Source: Haliotis asinina (lineage: Eukaryota > Mollusca > Gastropoda > Lepetellida > Haliotidae). Taken from it: a DNA stretch of 64,000 nt. Shown in pieces: positions 13,801 through 24,300 of this stretch. The position numbers were made by a program, and so were the translations under genes. The stretch spans positions 14,279,001 through 14,343,000 of the forward strand of contig NC_090295.1 in NCBI RefSeq assembly GCF_037392515.1, read 5' to 3'. The first letter of the stretch is position 1. The number at the start of each line of letters is the position of its first letter. Under the pieces are notes generated by a model. The model saw only the letters and a list, made by a program, of their open reading frames with translations, was not told where the DNA came from and searched no databases.

Positions 13801-14581
13801 ACCGATAGCTGGTATATTGCAGAGTGCGGCATAAAACTACTCACCCACTCAAATATTGCTGACTGTGGTATTTCATTGTTTCATTTTGTAATGATATTTG
13901 CCAAATAATTCCTTGTAAGGCTACTAGCAAGACAACCTTTCAGTTGTAAGTGCCATATATTTGGGGATAAAGTGTTCCTTTGATAGATGTTGGGCCACTG
14001 GGCCTAGATTTTCAAGGCACTCTAGTGCTAAGAGAATCGTAAGTTGATGTTAATGGCACTTACGACTATCTTAGCGCTAAGATGAGCCTTGAAAATCTAG
14101 GCCCTAGTCATATGTCTTGTGAAAAGATAGAGGCGGGGTCTATGCAAGTAATGATTGCTGTTTACTGTCACTTTTTTTATTTAAAAAAAATTTTTTTTTG
14201 AAGAGCATTTGGACTAATTTAAGGATGGGTCCAGTGTATTGAAGGGGCAGTATGTTGTGTCAGAGTTGTATTTCTAGGGCAAGAGAGTTTCAATATCATC
14301 TTGACCCAGTTTTGTTGCCCAGTTCTTAACACCTTACCTGTGCTCATAGGTTTCAACAGACTGATTAACGTCTGAGATCAAACTGATCTAATTTATCAAC
14401 AATTGAAACAAATCTTATCTTGATATTTATTAATTAAATTGTAAAAATCAATCTCTTACAGGCACAGAGAGATTATTTCGGAGCACACACATATGAACTT
14501 CTGGACAATCCTGGCAAATTCGTTCACACCAACTGGACAGGACATGGAGGGAGCGTCTCATCATCCACATACGATGCTTAA
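4859..14581 (+). CDS. PGD: 6-phosphogluconate dehydrogenase, decarboxylating (11 C-terminal exons)
   Basis: The enzyme oxidatively decarboxylates 6-phosphogluconate to ribulose 5-phosphate, making NADPH in the cytosolic pentose phosphate pathway. Exons: 4859-4924, 5635-5753, 6297-6363, 7060-7194, 8260-8385, 10064-10127, 10736-10866, 11749-11882, 12660-12759, 13282-13404, 14462-14581. All junctions are GT-AG and keep frame, giving 394 codons plus TAA; with about 88 missing N-terminal residues this matches the usual length of about 483. Visible motifs: DGGNSEYRD, the substrate loop [14 protein letters not shown], the catalytic Lys/Glu segment [17 protein letters not shown], the all-helical domain ([11 protein letters not shown]), and the C-terminal substrate-binding [11 protein letters not shown]. 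No lesion is seen, so the gene looks functional. Its introns are packed with SINEs and MITEs; the first donor and the acceptor at 7060 lie on SINE tails. The start codon is outside the window. Confidence 0.96.
4925..4992. repeat. (GTGA)n microsatellite forming a 5' splice site
   Basis: About 17 tandem GTGA units begin at the first intron base after the PGD exon 4859-4924, so the donor GTGAGT is the first unit and a half of the array. It is the tail of the adjacent minus-strand SINE. Confidence 0.9.
4925..5340 (-). repeat. SINE, CACT-tailed family B, nearly full length
   Basis: The sequence reads tail-first: (GTGA)n, 'gcactcagcaatattccagc', 'tctgtaaataattgagtctgg', then 'cctgaccacccgatc', 'ttagtcgcctcttacgac', and ends in 'ccttcacgggtc'. 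These blocks recur in the same order at 26661 and 28181 and reversed at 12038 and 13609. About 100 bp in the middle (near 5100-5215) is diverged. The ORF at 5071-5397 is only this repeat. Confidence 0.85.
5996..6034 (+). repeat. G-rich tract
   Basis: Purine-rich sequence in a PGD intron with at least five runs of four or more G separated by one to four bases, so G-quadruplex formation is possible. Confidence 0.6.
6927..7054 (+). repeat. SINE, CACT-tailed family A (tRNA-derived), abutting a splice acceptor
   Basis: Diverged copy with 'gtgtgaagcccatttctg' and 'gatattgctggaattttgct' followed by 'attcactcacccactcacag'. The AG at the end of its CACT tail is the acceptor of the PGD exon starting at 7060. 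Confidence 0.75.
8056..8206. mobile_element. 151-bp MITE with CAGGGATGG termini and 6-bp target duplication
   Basis: The element starts CAGGGATGG and ends CCATCCCTG, flanked on both sides by ATTTAG (8050-8055 and 8207-8212). It is non-coding. The interior resembles the left part of the element at 8605. CAG...CTG ends with a short target duplication suggest a hAT-like origin (inference). Confidence 0.75.
8488..9341 (+). repeat. SINE family B interrupted by a MITE
   Basis: The head ('acccgtgacggtccggg', 'aagaggtgactaacggggat') lies at 8488-8604. The tail ('accatatagctggaatatt', 'aaactcactcactcaatcac') lies at about 9270-9341. The two are separated by the MITE at 8605-9207, which carries its own target duplication, so the SINE is the older insertion. 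Confidence 0.75.
8605..9207. mobile_element. 603-bp MITE of the CAGGGATGG family inserted in a SINE
   Basis: It starts CAGGGATGGCAA and ends TTGCCATCCCTG, with CAGTTG on each side (8599-8604 and 9208-9213). A second internal start, CAGGGATGGCA at 9086, is followed by a diverged copy of the left-end sequence ('aaatctgt..tttaatgcaaat'). The element is therefore composite, probably two related units. No transposase is seen; the ORF at 9003-9254 has no recognisable domain. Confidence 0.75.
9345..9470 (+). repeat. SINE family B fragment
   Basis: Diverged copy of the middle of family B, with 'gatgctcatggtgttgatcac' split by small changes and 'tggattgttctggccaga'. Confidence 0.5.
9812..9905. mobile_element. 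MITE copy (GGGCCTAGATTTTCAA family), decayed right end
   Basis: It starts GGGCCTAGATTTTCAAAG and continues with 'cttagcactcagatagtc' and 'gtatagcacttagctctgag', the same order as the intact copy at 14000-14104. The right terminus is diverged. Confidence 0.6.
10221..10368 (+). repeat. SINE family A (tRNA-derived)
   Basis: The tRNA-like head 'tagccaagtggttatagcg' (A-box-like) and 'gaagacttgatccc' is followed by 'aagcccattttgccatgata', 'ttgctggaatattgctaaaa' and a CACT tail. Confidence 0.8.
11190..11342 (+). repeat. SINE family A, diverged
   Basis: A B-box-like 'gggttcgattcc' is followed by 'gtgtgaagtccatttctggt', a diverged body and the tail 'actcagtcagtcagtcagtg'. Confidence 0.7.
12038..12292 (+). 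repeat. SINE family B with long (CACT)n tail
   Basis: Reads head to tail: 'cccgtgaagatcctgg', 'ggcaaccaatgggattggg', 'atcgccatatagctggaata', then about 19 CACT units at 12215-12292. Confidence 0.85.
12405..12658 (+). repeat. Minisatellite (about 30-bp unit) ending at a PGD splice acceptor
   Basis: Eight or nine imperfect units of 'tttgtcactgttaaaccc' plus a variable T-rich spacer. The last unit ends 'atgtttcag', which is the acceptor of the exon at 12660, so the array supplies the pyrimidine tract. Confidence 0.8.
12968..13232 (+). repeat. SINE family A, interrupted or diverged
   Basis: The tRNA-like head 'ttagtaaagtggttaaggc' at the start and the body 'gctgaatattgctgaaag' plus 'actcactcactg' at the end are separated by about 100 bp of unrelated sequence with 'atgactgaac/tatgattgaa' repeats. 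Confidence 0.6.
13609..13850 (+). repeat. SINE family B
   Basis: Contains 'ataagaggcaaccagtgg', 'tgactt-ggttgacacatg', 'tggattgtctgttccagac', 'tagctggtatattgcagagt' and a degraded CACT tail, in canonical order. Confidence 0.8.
14000..14104. mobile_element. 105-bp MITE with perfect 19-bp inverted termini
   Basis: GGGCCTAGATTTTCAAGGC at 14000-14018 is exactly reverse-complemented at 14086-14104. The interior is itself near-palindromic ('ctaagagaatcgtaag' against 'cttacgactatcttag'). A decayed relative lies at 9812. No transposase is encoded and no target duplication is clear. Confidence 0.8.
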
Positions 14582-17300
14582 TGTCACAAAACCATAAACT
14601 GCTCAGCATCCTCAACTCTGTCATGCTATTCTGTAGAGTATTTACCTGATAAAGAACAATTGGTTATATTTTCAGATAACATACTCCTTGAGGCTTATTA
14701 CAAAATGGCCTCAGGTGCCAAAAACATAGACGAGACTGATTTTAGAGTGACTAACACTAAAGTTAAGACCTGATGTGTATTGTATTTATTTATGAATTTT
14801 GGTTATTTTGTCTTAAGTTTTCATTTAAAGAATTTGGTTTTGACTGAAAGTTTGGGGATTTGAAAGCAAATACCGATACAGTGATCTTCATGAGTGGGAA
14901 AATGTGTTCGTAATTCTTCATGTGAAGCTTGTTTTTTGCTGCAATTTACCAGTAGATTTACACTATCAAACTGACATCTAGACATTGTTATGTTTATTTA
15001 ATCTACCCTTGTTTCATGCTTGTATGTTATTGTTATCCATTTTGTGTAAACAGGAACTGTTCAGGAGGACAATATAATATATACAAAAGTTTGTTTGTAT
15101 CTGTCTTGGTGTAGTATGAATTATGTATCACATTATGACCACTATATAGTGTAGCTCCATTTTCTCAAGATATATACCCGGGACTAAATCTCCACCATAG
15201 ATTGTTTTGGAAGTAATGTCATCATTCCTCAGAACTTACCACTTGATTATGAGCTTGAAATCAGCAACTACCGTCTGTTTGCAGTGAAAACGTACCAATG
15301 AATTTCATTTAAACCAAAAAGTAAACATGCATTCGTTTCACTGTTCCAACTACTGCTGCAAAATTTTGAGGATTTGCAATCTTAGTTTCACTGATTGTTT
15401 TAGTTCTTTGTGTAAAGTGAAATTCATCAGTACGTTCTGACTGCAAACAGACTATAATCAAAACGAGTTCAGAACTTAACAGGGTGAACTATACTGTCAA
15501 CAAATAACTCGCAAAAGAACTGTGACATGATAAGGGGCAGTTAGTGTTTGTAGTGTATCATTCAAATCAAAAGCAATACTGGTATTCATTCAGGGTATTA
15601 TTGAGGGATGTCACGATACATAGTTTCATGAATCACTATGTATCACGGTACCCGTCACGATCCGATACATATCGTGATACCTATTTTCGTGACATTATTG
15701 TGCAAATTTAGTAAAATATTGGATATTAATATTTCATATATGATCAACATTCTTGATTCTCAGAGATTAAACGTTTCTAGTTTCTTATCATTGTGCATGA
15801 AAAATAATCAATTATAACCGTCATAACATAAGAAAAACGTGACACAATAGCAAAATGTAAACGATACATAAACATATTTCAACTAATGCTTTCAAAACTA
15901 AATATGAGTAGTTTTGAATGTATTAATAATTGTATCAGCTAAGAAAAAGTATCAACATATCGTGGCATCTTTATTATTAATCATTTCAGAATGAGTGCAT
16001 AGTTCCAAGGATTGACCATAAGCACAACTTGTGCTCTGATGACATTACAACTGTTTACCAAATTAACTATATCTGTTTAAATATTTGGAATGTGCCTTTC
16101 CCAGTTGTGTAGACTTATAGATTATATGTTTGTGTTTCTGTTAAGGAAAGTGCTTCCTTGAAAATTTAGGTTTGAGGTCAGTGTTGTGTGTTACATGTAT
16201 TAGTAAGCTGCATAGATGTCGGGGTTCTTTGTTGGTGTGTGGCTTCACCTTAGATGGATCAAAAGAGAATGTTTTTAGTGAAACTGAAATTCGGAAGGCT
16301 GAATATTTTTAACATGTATTGATTGCTTGTTTTGTTAGGGACATGTAGTAGTGAACCATACACAGCTGCCATTTTGACGTGAGAAAAATTGCATAAAATT
16401 ATTACATTTGTGTACATTCGTATTTTGAAGGAAAAAGAATTTTTTGTGCTGAAGCTTGCAAGGTAAATTGACAGCTGTTATTTTCGGTTCTTGTTTAAAG
16501 GCACTATATCACACCTCCCTTCTCTAAAAATATATCATACATTTCTCTCAATGATATGAACTATCAGCCCTCAGGGAATCTGCCATATCATTTATTCCAC
16601 CCCAGTGATGTGTTTAGATTACAGTATTAAATTAATAAGTTTGAATGAATTATGCAATGTTGCATTAAATTGACTCCCTCGCCCCTACTGGCTGAACATT
16701 AGTTCAAGTTCACTGAGTCCACTCCTTGGAGCACTCTGTATGAATATTCTCTAACTTGTTTAGAGACTGAATTCAGTTCTAGACAAAAACATACATGCAA
16801 CCTGCAACTTCTGATTGAAATCAGTTTGGCAAACAACACAATGTGCAGCAGTTTTTACATTCCATACATGGCAAGTGCTCTCTAATAGGAAGCTGCTCGG
16901 TTTCAGGCAAGTTGTAAATGATAACAAGTCTTTTATTTCATCAGTTGGAAGCTGAAGTGAATGCATATACCCCATCAGATATAATAAAGGCTGAAATATT
17001 GTCGAAAATGTGTGAAATTGTGCCTTTAATCATGTCCGGTGTGTGTCCTTATATATGAATATGTACACTTTCTCATTGTTAATGTAATATATTATTTCAA
17101 AAAGCTTTTCAGTAACATCTGTCCTTTATATATTTTGTTCTGCATAATGAATTAGTGAAAGTATGATTTCACAGCATTGCTTTTTATTTTTCTACAGTGA
17201 TAATTGTAGATATCGGCAAAATAAAGAAATTTATTGTTACTTGGTTTTTGTTGTTCTGCTTTGATGGCTGCATTACACTATTTGTCTTGTACACTCTACA
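14582..17300 (+). other. PGD 3' UTR and flank, no further gene seen
   Basis: No domain-bearing ORF. Candidate poly(A) signals AATAAA are at 16983-16988 and 17219-17224; I cannot tell whether the PGD transcript extends that far. A short inverted-repeat-rich patch at about 15605-15690 has repeated 'cgatacat' and 'tcgtgatac' motifs, similar to sequence near 2360, and may be a MITE remnant. Confidence 0.45.
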
Positions 17301-17654
17301 TGTGTGGGCATGTTGCCAATACTCAATAGGGATTGTTCATAATTTATGGCTTAGGGTGGTGATGATTTTTATGAAGAAGCATCTGAATGACACGCCCGAA
17401 CATTTCCTATTTACTTGGAACAGACCTTGGATTTTTGCTAATTAGTGTGGGATGATATTGTAATTCAAAGTACACTTTTTAAATACTGATGTTGAAGTTA
17501 GATTTAGCTTAATTATAAACGATATCTGATGTAAAATAGAACATTTTTATTTGTGAAACTATTATGGATGTAGCTACTATCACTATCGGATGTATTACTA
17601 TCACTATAAAAACAAGCTGATAGGAGGGGTCATCTCAAAAGCAAAACCACGTGG

Positions 17655-17910
17655 AGCTGTTAGTGTTGACACTACTACTGTAAGTGCTCATATTTTTGTG
17701 TTCACCCCTCCAATGTCGAACTCGCCAATGTAAGTATCGGTATTTTAGTGTTCACCTTGCCAGTGGAAGAACCCGTGTTTCAGTGTCCACCCTCTCAATG
17801 TTAGTACTAGTATTTTAGTGTTCACCCCTCCAACGTCAGCGCCCGTATTTTAAAAGTTCACCTCGCCAATGTAATTACCGGTATTTTAGTTTTCAACTAA
17901 CTAGTGTAAG
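17655..17910 (+). repeat. Degenerate minisatellite
   Basis: About six imperfect units containing 'ccaatgtaagta', 'ggtattttagtgttcacc' and 'cctcgcc/ccctcc', with a period of roughly 40-47 bp. Confidence 0.65.
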
Positions 17911-17919
17911 TACTACACA

Positions 17920-18000
17920 CAATGCACCCATAGTGAAATCGAACCCGGGTCTTCGTTCGGCGCGAGAGGCGAATGCTTTATCTGCAAGGCTACCCCCACG
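17920..18000 (-). repeat. SINE family A fragment (tRNA-like head)
   Basis: Minus-strand head only: 'aatcgaacccgggtcttcg' is the complement of a B-box region, followed by 'gcgaatgctttatctgcaag' and 'gctaccccca'. Confidence 0.7.
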
Positions 18001-18283
18001 TCCGTCCCCCCCCGTCCGTTAAAAGTTTTGAAAACAAATAATATAGGAAGAAGGTGATCGACGGCTGACATTAGCCTTCTTGACATCTTGACATCTTTGC
18101 AGTTTGTCGTGAATTCGAATGTATCAACAGTTGGACGAATTAACCCAATGGCATGTGTTGATGAATAGCTTTAAAATATCCCCGAAAGAGCATGCCATCA
18201 AACGTCTAAAGCGGCCCTCACATGTTGTCAACTCAATTTCGAGAGTGTGAAATTCCAACAACTCGCCACCAACACTCAGCACT

Positions 18284-18405
18284 CGGTCTGTAAATAATTG
18301 AGTCTGGATCAGACAATCCAGTGATCAACAGTATGAACATCGTTCTACGCAGCACTTGAGATGCGATGACATGTATCAACTACGTCAGCAAGTCTGACCT
18401 CCGAA
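18284..18405 (-). repeat. SINE family B fragment
   Basis: Contains 'tctgtaaataattgagtctg', 'cagacaatccagtgatcaac' and 'gtcagcaagtctgacc' in the minus-strand order of the family. Confidence 0.75.
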
Positions 18406-18449
18406 GATCAATTCAAATTGTTATATATTATACCTTTATAGTCGTGTTA

Positions 18450-18640
18450 ATGTTTGAATAGCAACGAATGTGTATGTAAATCGGATTATAATATGCCATC
18501 TGCTGCCTGAATAGCAAGAAATGTACATGCAAGTCGATAATTTATATACTCGCTGCTGCCTAAATAGCAAGAAATGTACATGCAAGGCGATAATAAATAT
18601 ACTTGCTGCTGCCTGAATAGCAGTCAATGTACATGCGTGT
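18450..18640. repeat. 53-bp tandem repeat, about 3.5 units
   Basis: Units begin at 'tgctgcctgaatagcaag' (18501), 18554 and 18607, exactly 53 bp apart, each containing 'aatgtacatgcaag'. An older unit precedes them. Confidence 0.85.
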
Positions 18641-19031
18641 CAGACTTGTTCAACACTAGCTAGTATTGTTAGAAGCGTAGTTGCTATGCACAGTTATCAT
18701 TGCCCAAAGTTCCTGCTTACAACTAAACTATCCGTTTACGAATAAGTCTGATAGTCCTACCTAACGTTTCACAAACTATATGCCAAATATTAATGTGGTT
18801 TGAGGTTTGTCAACTTTGATAACTGAAATAAAAACAGTTTCTTATGTATGTATGTTTTCTGAGCTCACGTTACAGGCAAACTGTACCTGACCTGAACGAC
18901 ATCAATACATATTGGGAGAGATATGTGTCCTTTTGTGAAAATATTTGCACGATCTGTTGTTTTTCATTATAACAGTTATTGTCTGGCGGCTGACAGTTTG
19001 TAAAGAGAGCTGTCCATGAATATTATAATGT

Positions 19032-19342
19032 ACAATTTTCAAGAAGCAGGTGCACAAGTGCCGACAAAGTTATTGATTCATTAACCTGTGCTCTGCCGTT
19101 TTCTTCCTCGCACACCTGGCTGCCCCTTTCCCTGCACTCCTCCCTCGTAACAAATAGTGTCAATATTTTAATGTTAGTTACTGAACAATGGTTTTGATTT
19201 TTTAAAGACATATTCACGAAAACCTCACAGAGTTGGTCCATGCTTTGATTATAATCAGCGTTTCACTGAGCATTTTAAGTTTATTAGTTTCTGAGTTAGA
19301 TTGCAGCTTATCGGTGCACTATTGAGCCAAACGGACTGTACA
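19032..19342. repeat. Block shared with the TLR upstream region
   Basis: About 300 bp ending 160 bp before the GalNAc-transferase start codon. Positions 19128-19342 align directly with 46972-47196 (shared strings include 'cctccctcgtaacaaat' and 'aaacctcacagagttggt'). Positions 19032-19155 align with 46843-46962 in the opposite orientation ('gcacaagtgccga', 'tcgcacacctggctg'). It is either a dispersed repeat or a shared regulatory module; only two copies are in the window. Confidence 0.75.
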
Positions 19343-19502
19343 AAAGTACCTTTGTGAATGCATTTTAGATCGAACTGTTCAACATTCATGACTGTTCGAT
19401 ATCCCATGCATACATTCATCTTGTGTCCATTCAAACTGCGACTTTGATCGCTGCCGTGTTTCATCCTGAACGTTCACGTCTATTGTGGTGACATCATACA
19501 CG

Positions 19503-20858
19503 ATGACCTCATCATACAGACAGTTGAAGAAACGACGAAATTTCCTTAATTGTTTATTACTAAGCGTCATAGTCGCTTTGATATATGGTATACGGACGAA
19601 CCACAATTTGTCTCGGGAATTGCCAGACCCCTTGTTGCATCTTCACCATCTCGATGATCCCAATGTGAAACTCGTGTCTGCCCTAATGAATCTGACGGAT
19701 CCAGGAGTCGGTGGGGCAGGATTATTGTTAGATGTGAAGAAACTGCCAAAAGAAGAAGCTGAGAAGTTCAGGAGAAGTTTCGAGCAGAGGGAGTACTCCA
19801 GTTATATCAGCAGTCTCATACCTGTCCAGAGATCTCTGCCTGACATCCGTCATAAAGGATGTCACTCGCTGTACACAGACCTCAGTCTCCCTGAAACCAG
19901 TGTCATCATCGTCTTTTACAACGAGCACTGGTCAGTCGTGTTACGGACTATCCACAGCATCACTGACAACACTCCACCTCATCTCATCAAGGAGATCATC
20001 ATAGTTGACGATGCTTCTACAGAAACGGTTCTGAAGGAACCGTTAAAGGAGTATGTCTCCCGATTCAAGAAAGTACATCTACTGCGAGCTGAATCCCGAC
20101 AGGGCTTGATAAGAGCGCGGATGATAGGCTTTGAACAGTCTACTGCTCCTGTAGCAGTCTTCATGGACGCACATTGTGAATGCTTTCCCGGCTGGCTTGA
20201 ACCACTTGTGACAAGGATTGCCGAAAACCACAGTATAATAACTACCCCTAACCTTCACTCAGTAGATTCTAGAAGCTTCAAAATCCTCAAAATCCACGAA
20301 TGGGGCATGCGAAAGAGTTTTTTAATACCCATTCTTACATTCCCAGATCTTTTCTTCACCTGGTTTTCAATGTCAGAAGAGATGTGGAAGAAGAGAAAAC
20401 GAGAGACTGATCCAGTTCGGTCTCCAGCCATGGTTGGATGTGTCATTGCCGTCAGCAGGAGTTGGTTCAAGAAACTTGGAATGTTTGATCCTGGTTTGGA
20501 AACCTGGGGCGGGGAGAATACCGAGCTGGCTATCAAGACGTGGCTCTGTGGAGGTGGACTGGAGATTATTCCCTGCTCGAATGTAGCGCACTTGTACCAT
20601 CCTCATCGACCATCGAAGGAAAATGACATCAGGTACAAAAGAAACATAGCTCGAGTGTCCAATGTATGGTTGGACAAGTACAAACATTTTACAGACAATT
20701 ACGACGGTAGCATTGTGGATTATGGTGACATTTCAGATAGGATAGCTCTCAGAGATTCACTGCAATGTCATCCATTTGAATTTTATTTGACACATGTTCA
20801 TCCAGATCAGTTCATTCCAGGGAACGGTTTTAACAGAATGCCAAAACATAGTGTTTAG
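19503..20858 (+). CDS. Polypeptide N-acetylgalactosaminyltransferase-like protein, single exon
   Basis: 451 codons, family GT27, which transfers GalNAc from UDP-GalNAc to Ser/Thr to start mucin-type O-glycosylation in the Golgi. The ATG at 19503 gives a type II topology: short basic cytoplasmic tail, then a signal anchor at about residues 14-30. Catalytic landmarks are present: SVIIVFYNEHWS, IVDDAS, the metal-binding D222-A-H224 (DAHCE), the GalNAc-T segment with WGGEN at 335-339, and H363 in VAHLYH. The catalytic domain ends with YGDISDRIALR and a TAG where family members continue through a linker into a ricin-type lectin domain. That domain is present just downstream but out of frame, so the product would be a lectin-less enzyme unless a small intron rescues it. 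The lack of introns suggests a retrogene or a lineage of intronless paralogues (inference). Confidence 0.88.
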   Translation: MTSSYRQLKKRRNFLNCLLLSVIVALIYGIRTNHNLSRELPDPLLHLHHLDDPNVKLVSALMNLTDPGVGGAGLLLDVKKLPKEEAEKFRRSFEQREYSSYISSLIPVQRSLPDIRHKGCHSLYTDLSLPETSVIIVFYNEHWSVVLRTIHSITDNTPPHLIKEIIIVDDASTETVLKEPLKEYVSRFKKVHLLRAESRQGLIRARMIGFEQSTAPVAVFMDAHCECFPGWLEPLVTRIAENHSIITTPNLHSVDSRSFKILKIHEWGMRKSFLIPILTFPDLFFTWFSMSEEMWKKRKRETDPVRSPAMVGCVIAVSRSWFKKLGMFDPGLETWGGENTELAIKTWLCGGGLEIIPCSNVAHLYHPHRPSKENDIRYKRNIARVSNVWLDKYKHFTDNYDGSIVDYGDISDRIALRDSLQCHPFEFYLTHVHPDQFIPGNGFNRMPKHSV

Positions 20859-20898
20859 TTTTCTATCCACCGTGAAGACAGGGCGGTGGAAAGCATAG

Positions 20899-21366
20899 GG
20901 ATTCCGGGGAGGCAGAAAGAATAGGGATTCATTCAGTGTTTTGTTCTATTCTTGTCATGGGCAAGGAAATTTGCGATGGGATTTCACAGAACATCGTGAG
21001 ATTAGAATTGGAGGACAATGTTTAGATTCAGGATACGGAGATAACGTTGTGATACAGAACTGCCACAGTCAGGGGCGGAACCAGGAGTGGGAGGTGGTCA
21101 GTCTGGAAGGTCATGTGTTGCTGGAGTCTCACGGATATTGTGTTGGTGTTACCAAAAGTAAATCTGCCTTTGTCTTGGAGAAACGCCACAATTTTGTACT
21201 ACAGTTATGGACTTGGAAGCACAACAGGAAACGTAGGATTCTTTTTACCATATTTTTCTTAGTTCTGGTCCCAGTACACAGGAAAAATAGATTTTCCATC
21301 ACGCTTAGCATTATTCTGTTGTTGATTATAACATTTTATGACAAGTTAAAAAGACGTGAGCATTGA
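20899..21366 (+). pseudogene. Out-of-frame remnant of the GalNAc-transferase ricin-type lectin domain
   Basis: The open frame is shifted one base relative to the upstream catalytic domain and preceded by stops. It encodes lectin-repeat features: CHGQGNLRWDF (QxW-type beta-trefoil strand), EIRIGGQCLDS, CHSQGRNQEWEV, and LQLW near the end. The first (alpha) repeat with its CLD motif is missing. A duplicated 'atagggattc' at 20895-20930 marks the damaged junction. After about 21230 the frame reads into a hydrophobic tail unlike the family, so it has probably lost its true C-terminus. Alternative: an intron of about 80-100 bp using the AG at 20936 restores the frame; no good donor is seen. Confidence 0.7.
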
Positions 21367-24300
21367 AAGATATAAAGTATGGTGAATGATCAGTCCATGA
21401 CGACAGGTAAATTTCCAGCTCAAGTCAAAATTCAATATAGTACATAGATGATACATGTATGAAAAAAGAGAAATACAATTTATAGTTTGATTTCAAGAAC
21501 TGTGATGCTTTGTCTCGTTTTACAAGATCAAAAGGTGATCGAAATACTGACATGTATTTTCTCCTTAGTTGAACTTGGCGATACGGATAATAGGGACAGG
21601 GGGCAGACAACTGCTTTTCAGTGTAAATGTATTTTTGTTGCTTAAACTTTAATGAATTTTTATAGAATGTAAACTCATTATTGTTGTGTCAGTGACAAAT
21701 GGAATGTATAAGTATCGCTGACAAAGAAAACTATTTGCTTCCGTAAGTTGGAAGGAGATGGTTAGCTCGTACTTTCCCCATATTGTTCAGTACATAATTA
21801 ACTATAGAGGTCATTGAATGGCCACTGATTCCTAGGATAGACACATCAATCTAGGTATGTCAGGAAACTCCTCGAAAAGCCGCTGAACGAATGTCTCGGG
21901 TCGTTACGTAACCAGTGTAGCCAGTATGGTAGCAGCGTAGTATTTAACATTGAGCCCGGTCTATTTTCAACAGCTGATTACGTTGCTGAGTGTTGTAACA
22001 ACTGAAATTCTACATGTAGAAAATAGGTTAACTACTTTGTCACTTCAGTCTAAGTCAAATAATTGGTATTAGTGTCCGTAATAGGACAGTAGATTTGTAG
22101 GAAAGTTTCAAGTCGGTATGTTATAGCTCACTGTCTTCTGTTCTGAATTCACAGGGAAGATAGACTAAATTGTGCCGATGAAAACTTCTTTCACACATTC
22201 GTTTAAGTTTTAGAAGGAAAACATACCTTTAGTTGAAAGGTATTTGCAAGTAATAGTGACAGTTTTATGACTTACAAATTGTTAGGGTGTAATTGAGGTG
22301 TGTGAAAAATATGACATTTCGCCGATCTGTTCTGATCCGCCATTGAAATGCTACACGCCATTGTTTGAGTGTTTCTAGTTATTACTTAAAACATCTTTCA
22401 CCGTGATACACCTTCAATTCTTATGAGGGGAATATATTATCGGGTGAAATGTGTTTGCAAGTAATAGTGATAGTTTCATAATCTAAAACAAAATGTTAGG
22501 GTATATTTGAGGTGTGTGAAAAATATGACATATCGCCGATCTGATCTGATTCGCCATTGATGCTTGAGGTTTATAGTTCCATAACTTCTTTCTTTCTTGT
22601 TGATCTTATTATTTGACAAGACTATAAAGGTGTTTTAGAACGCTTTGTGACAGTTTTACGCTTTATTTTTGAGGGCAGTGTGACAGTGTCAGTTAACATT
22701 TTGTTAATGTCCATTCCATTCCCCTCATGCAATAAGATATCTGAATTAATTATTAATGTAAACAAAAATGACTCAAAGTAGATTTTTTAAAAGGACTGCT
22801 GATGTTAACACGTGTTCTCGCGATACTTTTGCGTTCTTTAACATGTTTCGGGAGGGAAGGCAGCGGTGTATCATTTGTTTCATTCACTCACATATGTACT
22901 TCTTTCTTTTATTCTTTTTCTTTATTTCTTTCGTTCATTCACATAATTCTTGCTCTTACTTCTTACTGTAATTCATATCATTCGATGTAAAATTCCGACT
23001 GATACAATAAACCGGCTGAAGTTCTATTAAACACAACTGAAGTTGCTCTGGGAACGAGCCAAGTCCCTGTGTGCGTTGAAGCATGACGAGGCACACGTTA
23101 ATTAGTACAAATGGTAAAGAAAGCAAGCGAGTGACCTATTCCTGTTGTAGAGTATCCCTGCTATAATACAAGAGAATACATCGTGTGTAATTTCCCAGTA
23201 CACTGAACTGGTCGAGACTAAAGTTTGACATGCATGATCACCAGGTGTAATGCTCATCTGGGGGTTGAAGTGTGTGGGTCTGGTGATACACACAACTTGG
23301 CGAGTATTTGTGTAGTGTTGCATCCCATAATGTGATGATGATCCGTTGGATAGAATCCCTATTTCATCCTTGAGTAACTCTCTTATTGAGGATTAAATAC
23401 AATGTGCATGAATTGTCACCCAAAACAGAAAAACAACAAACAAAACACAACTAACCGAAAACGTCAGCACAAAATAACATGTAGTCTTGGCATTCTGTTT
23501 GGTGTAAAGGGCCAAAACACGTGCAAATCGTGAAGAGTGTATGAAAACGATAGGTTTGATTTGCACGTGCCAACCTCAGGTCCTGGACGAACACGTGGTT
23601 CGGTGATCTTTGAATGAACAGGGCAGCACCGGAGAAGCGTTGGTGACACTTTCGTCAGAGAGCACCTATTTATTTGATGGTATGTGTTAAACGTATTGTG
23701 TAAGGAAATTAATTTTCAAATATTGATGTAATATGGGATAGATGATATTAACGGCTTATTTGTGAATTCTGTAAATGTGACACAGTCGAGCAAAACTTTT
23801 TTGACACTTGGTTTAATTTCCATAGACTGCTACATGTTACATGTTAATTATAGACATGTTAATTTAGTGTAGCATAACTAATTTTCATGAATTAAATTTT
23901 CGTAACATCCAAGTCAAGTTTTGCACATTTGTGAGGATTCATCTCGCCAACAATAATGCAATTTCTGCTTACTTACCGGTTGGCAACAATTTAATCAACA
24001 CATGTACATTGCAGTGAACTCTTTCAACATGGCGGCCTATGGTATTGAGTGTTGTTGATAAATGTGATGTCATTAGTTAAATAATGGTCGGAAAATTGAA
24101 CTGAAATTATGGGAACAGAGCAGAGGTGATTTTAATTTTGCGTGTGAAATTTTAAAAAGATCCATTGTAAAATCATTTCATGAAAATTATTTATGTTGCA
24201 CTGAAAAAACGTAACAGGTTGGGAAACCCACCGATCTGCTTCGAGGGATACTATAGACTGTTCTGACTTTTTTTATATGGGCCAATCACAAACTGCCAAT

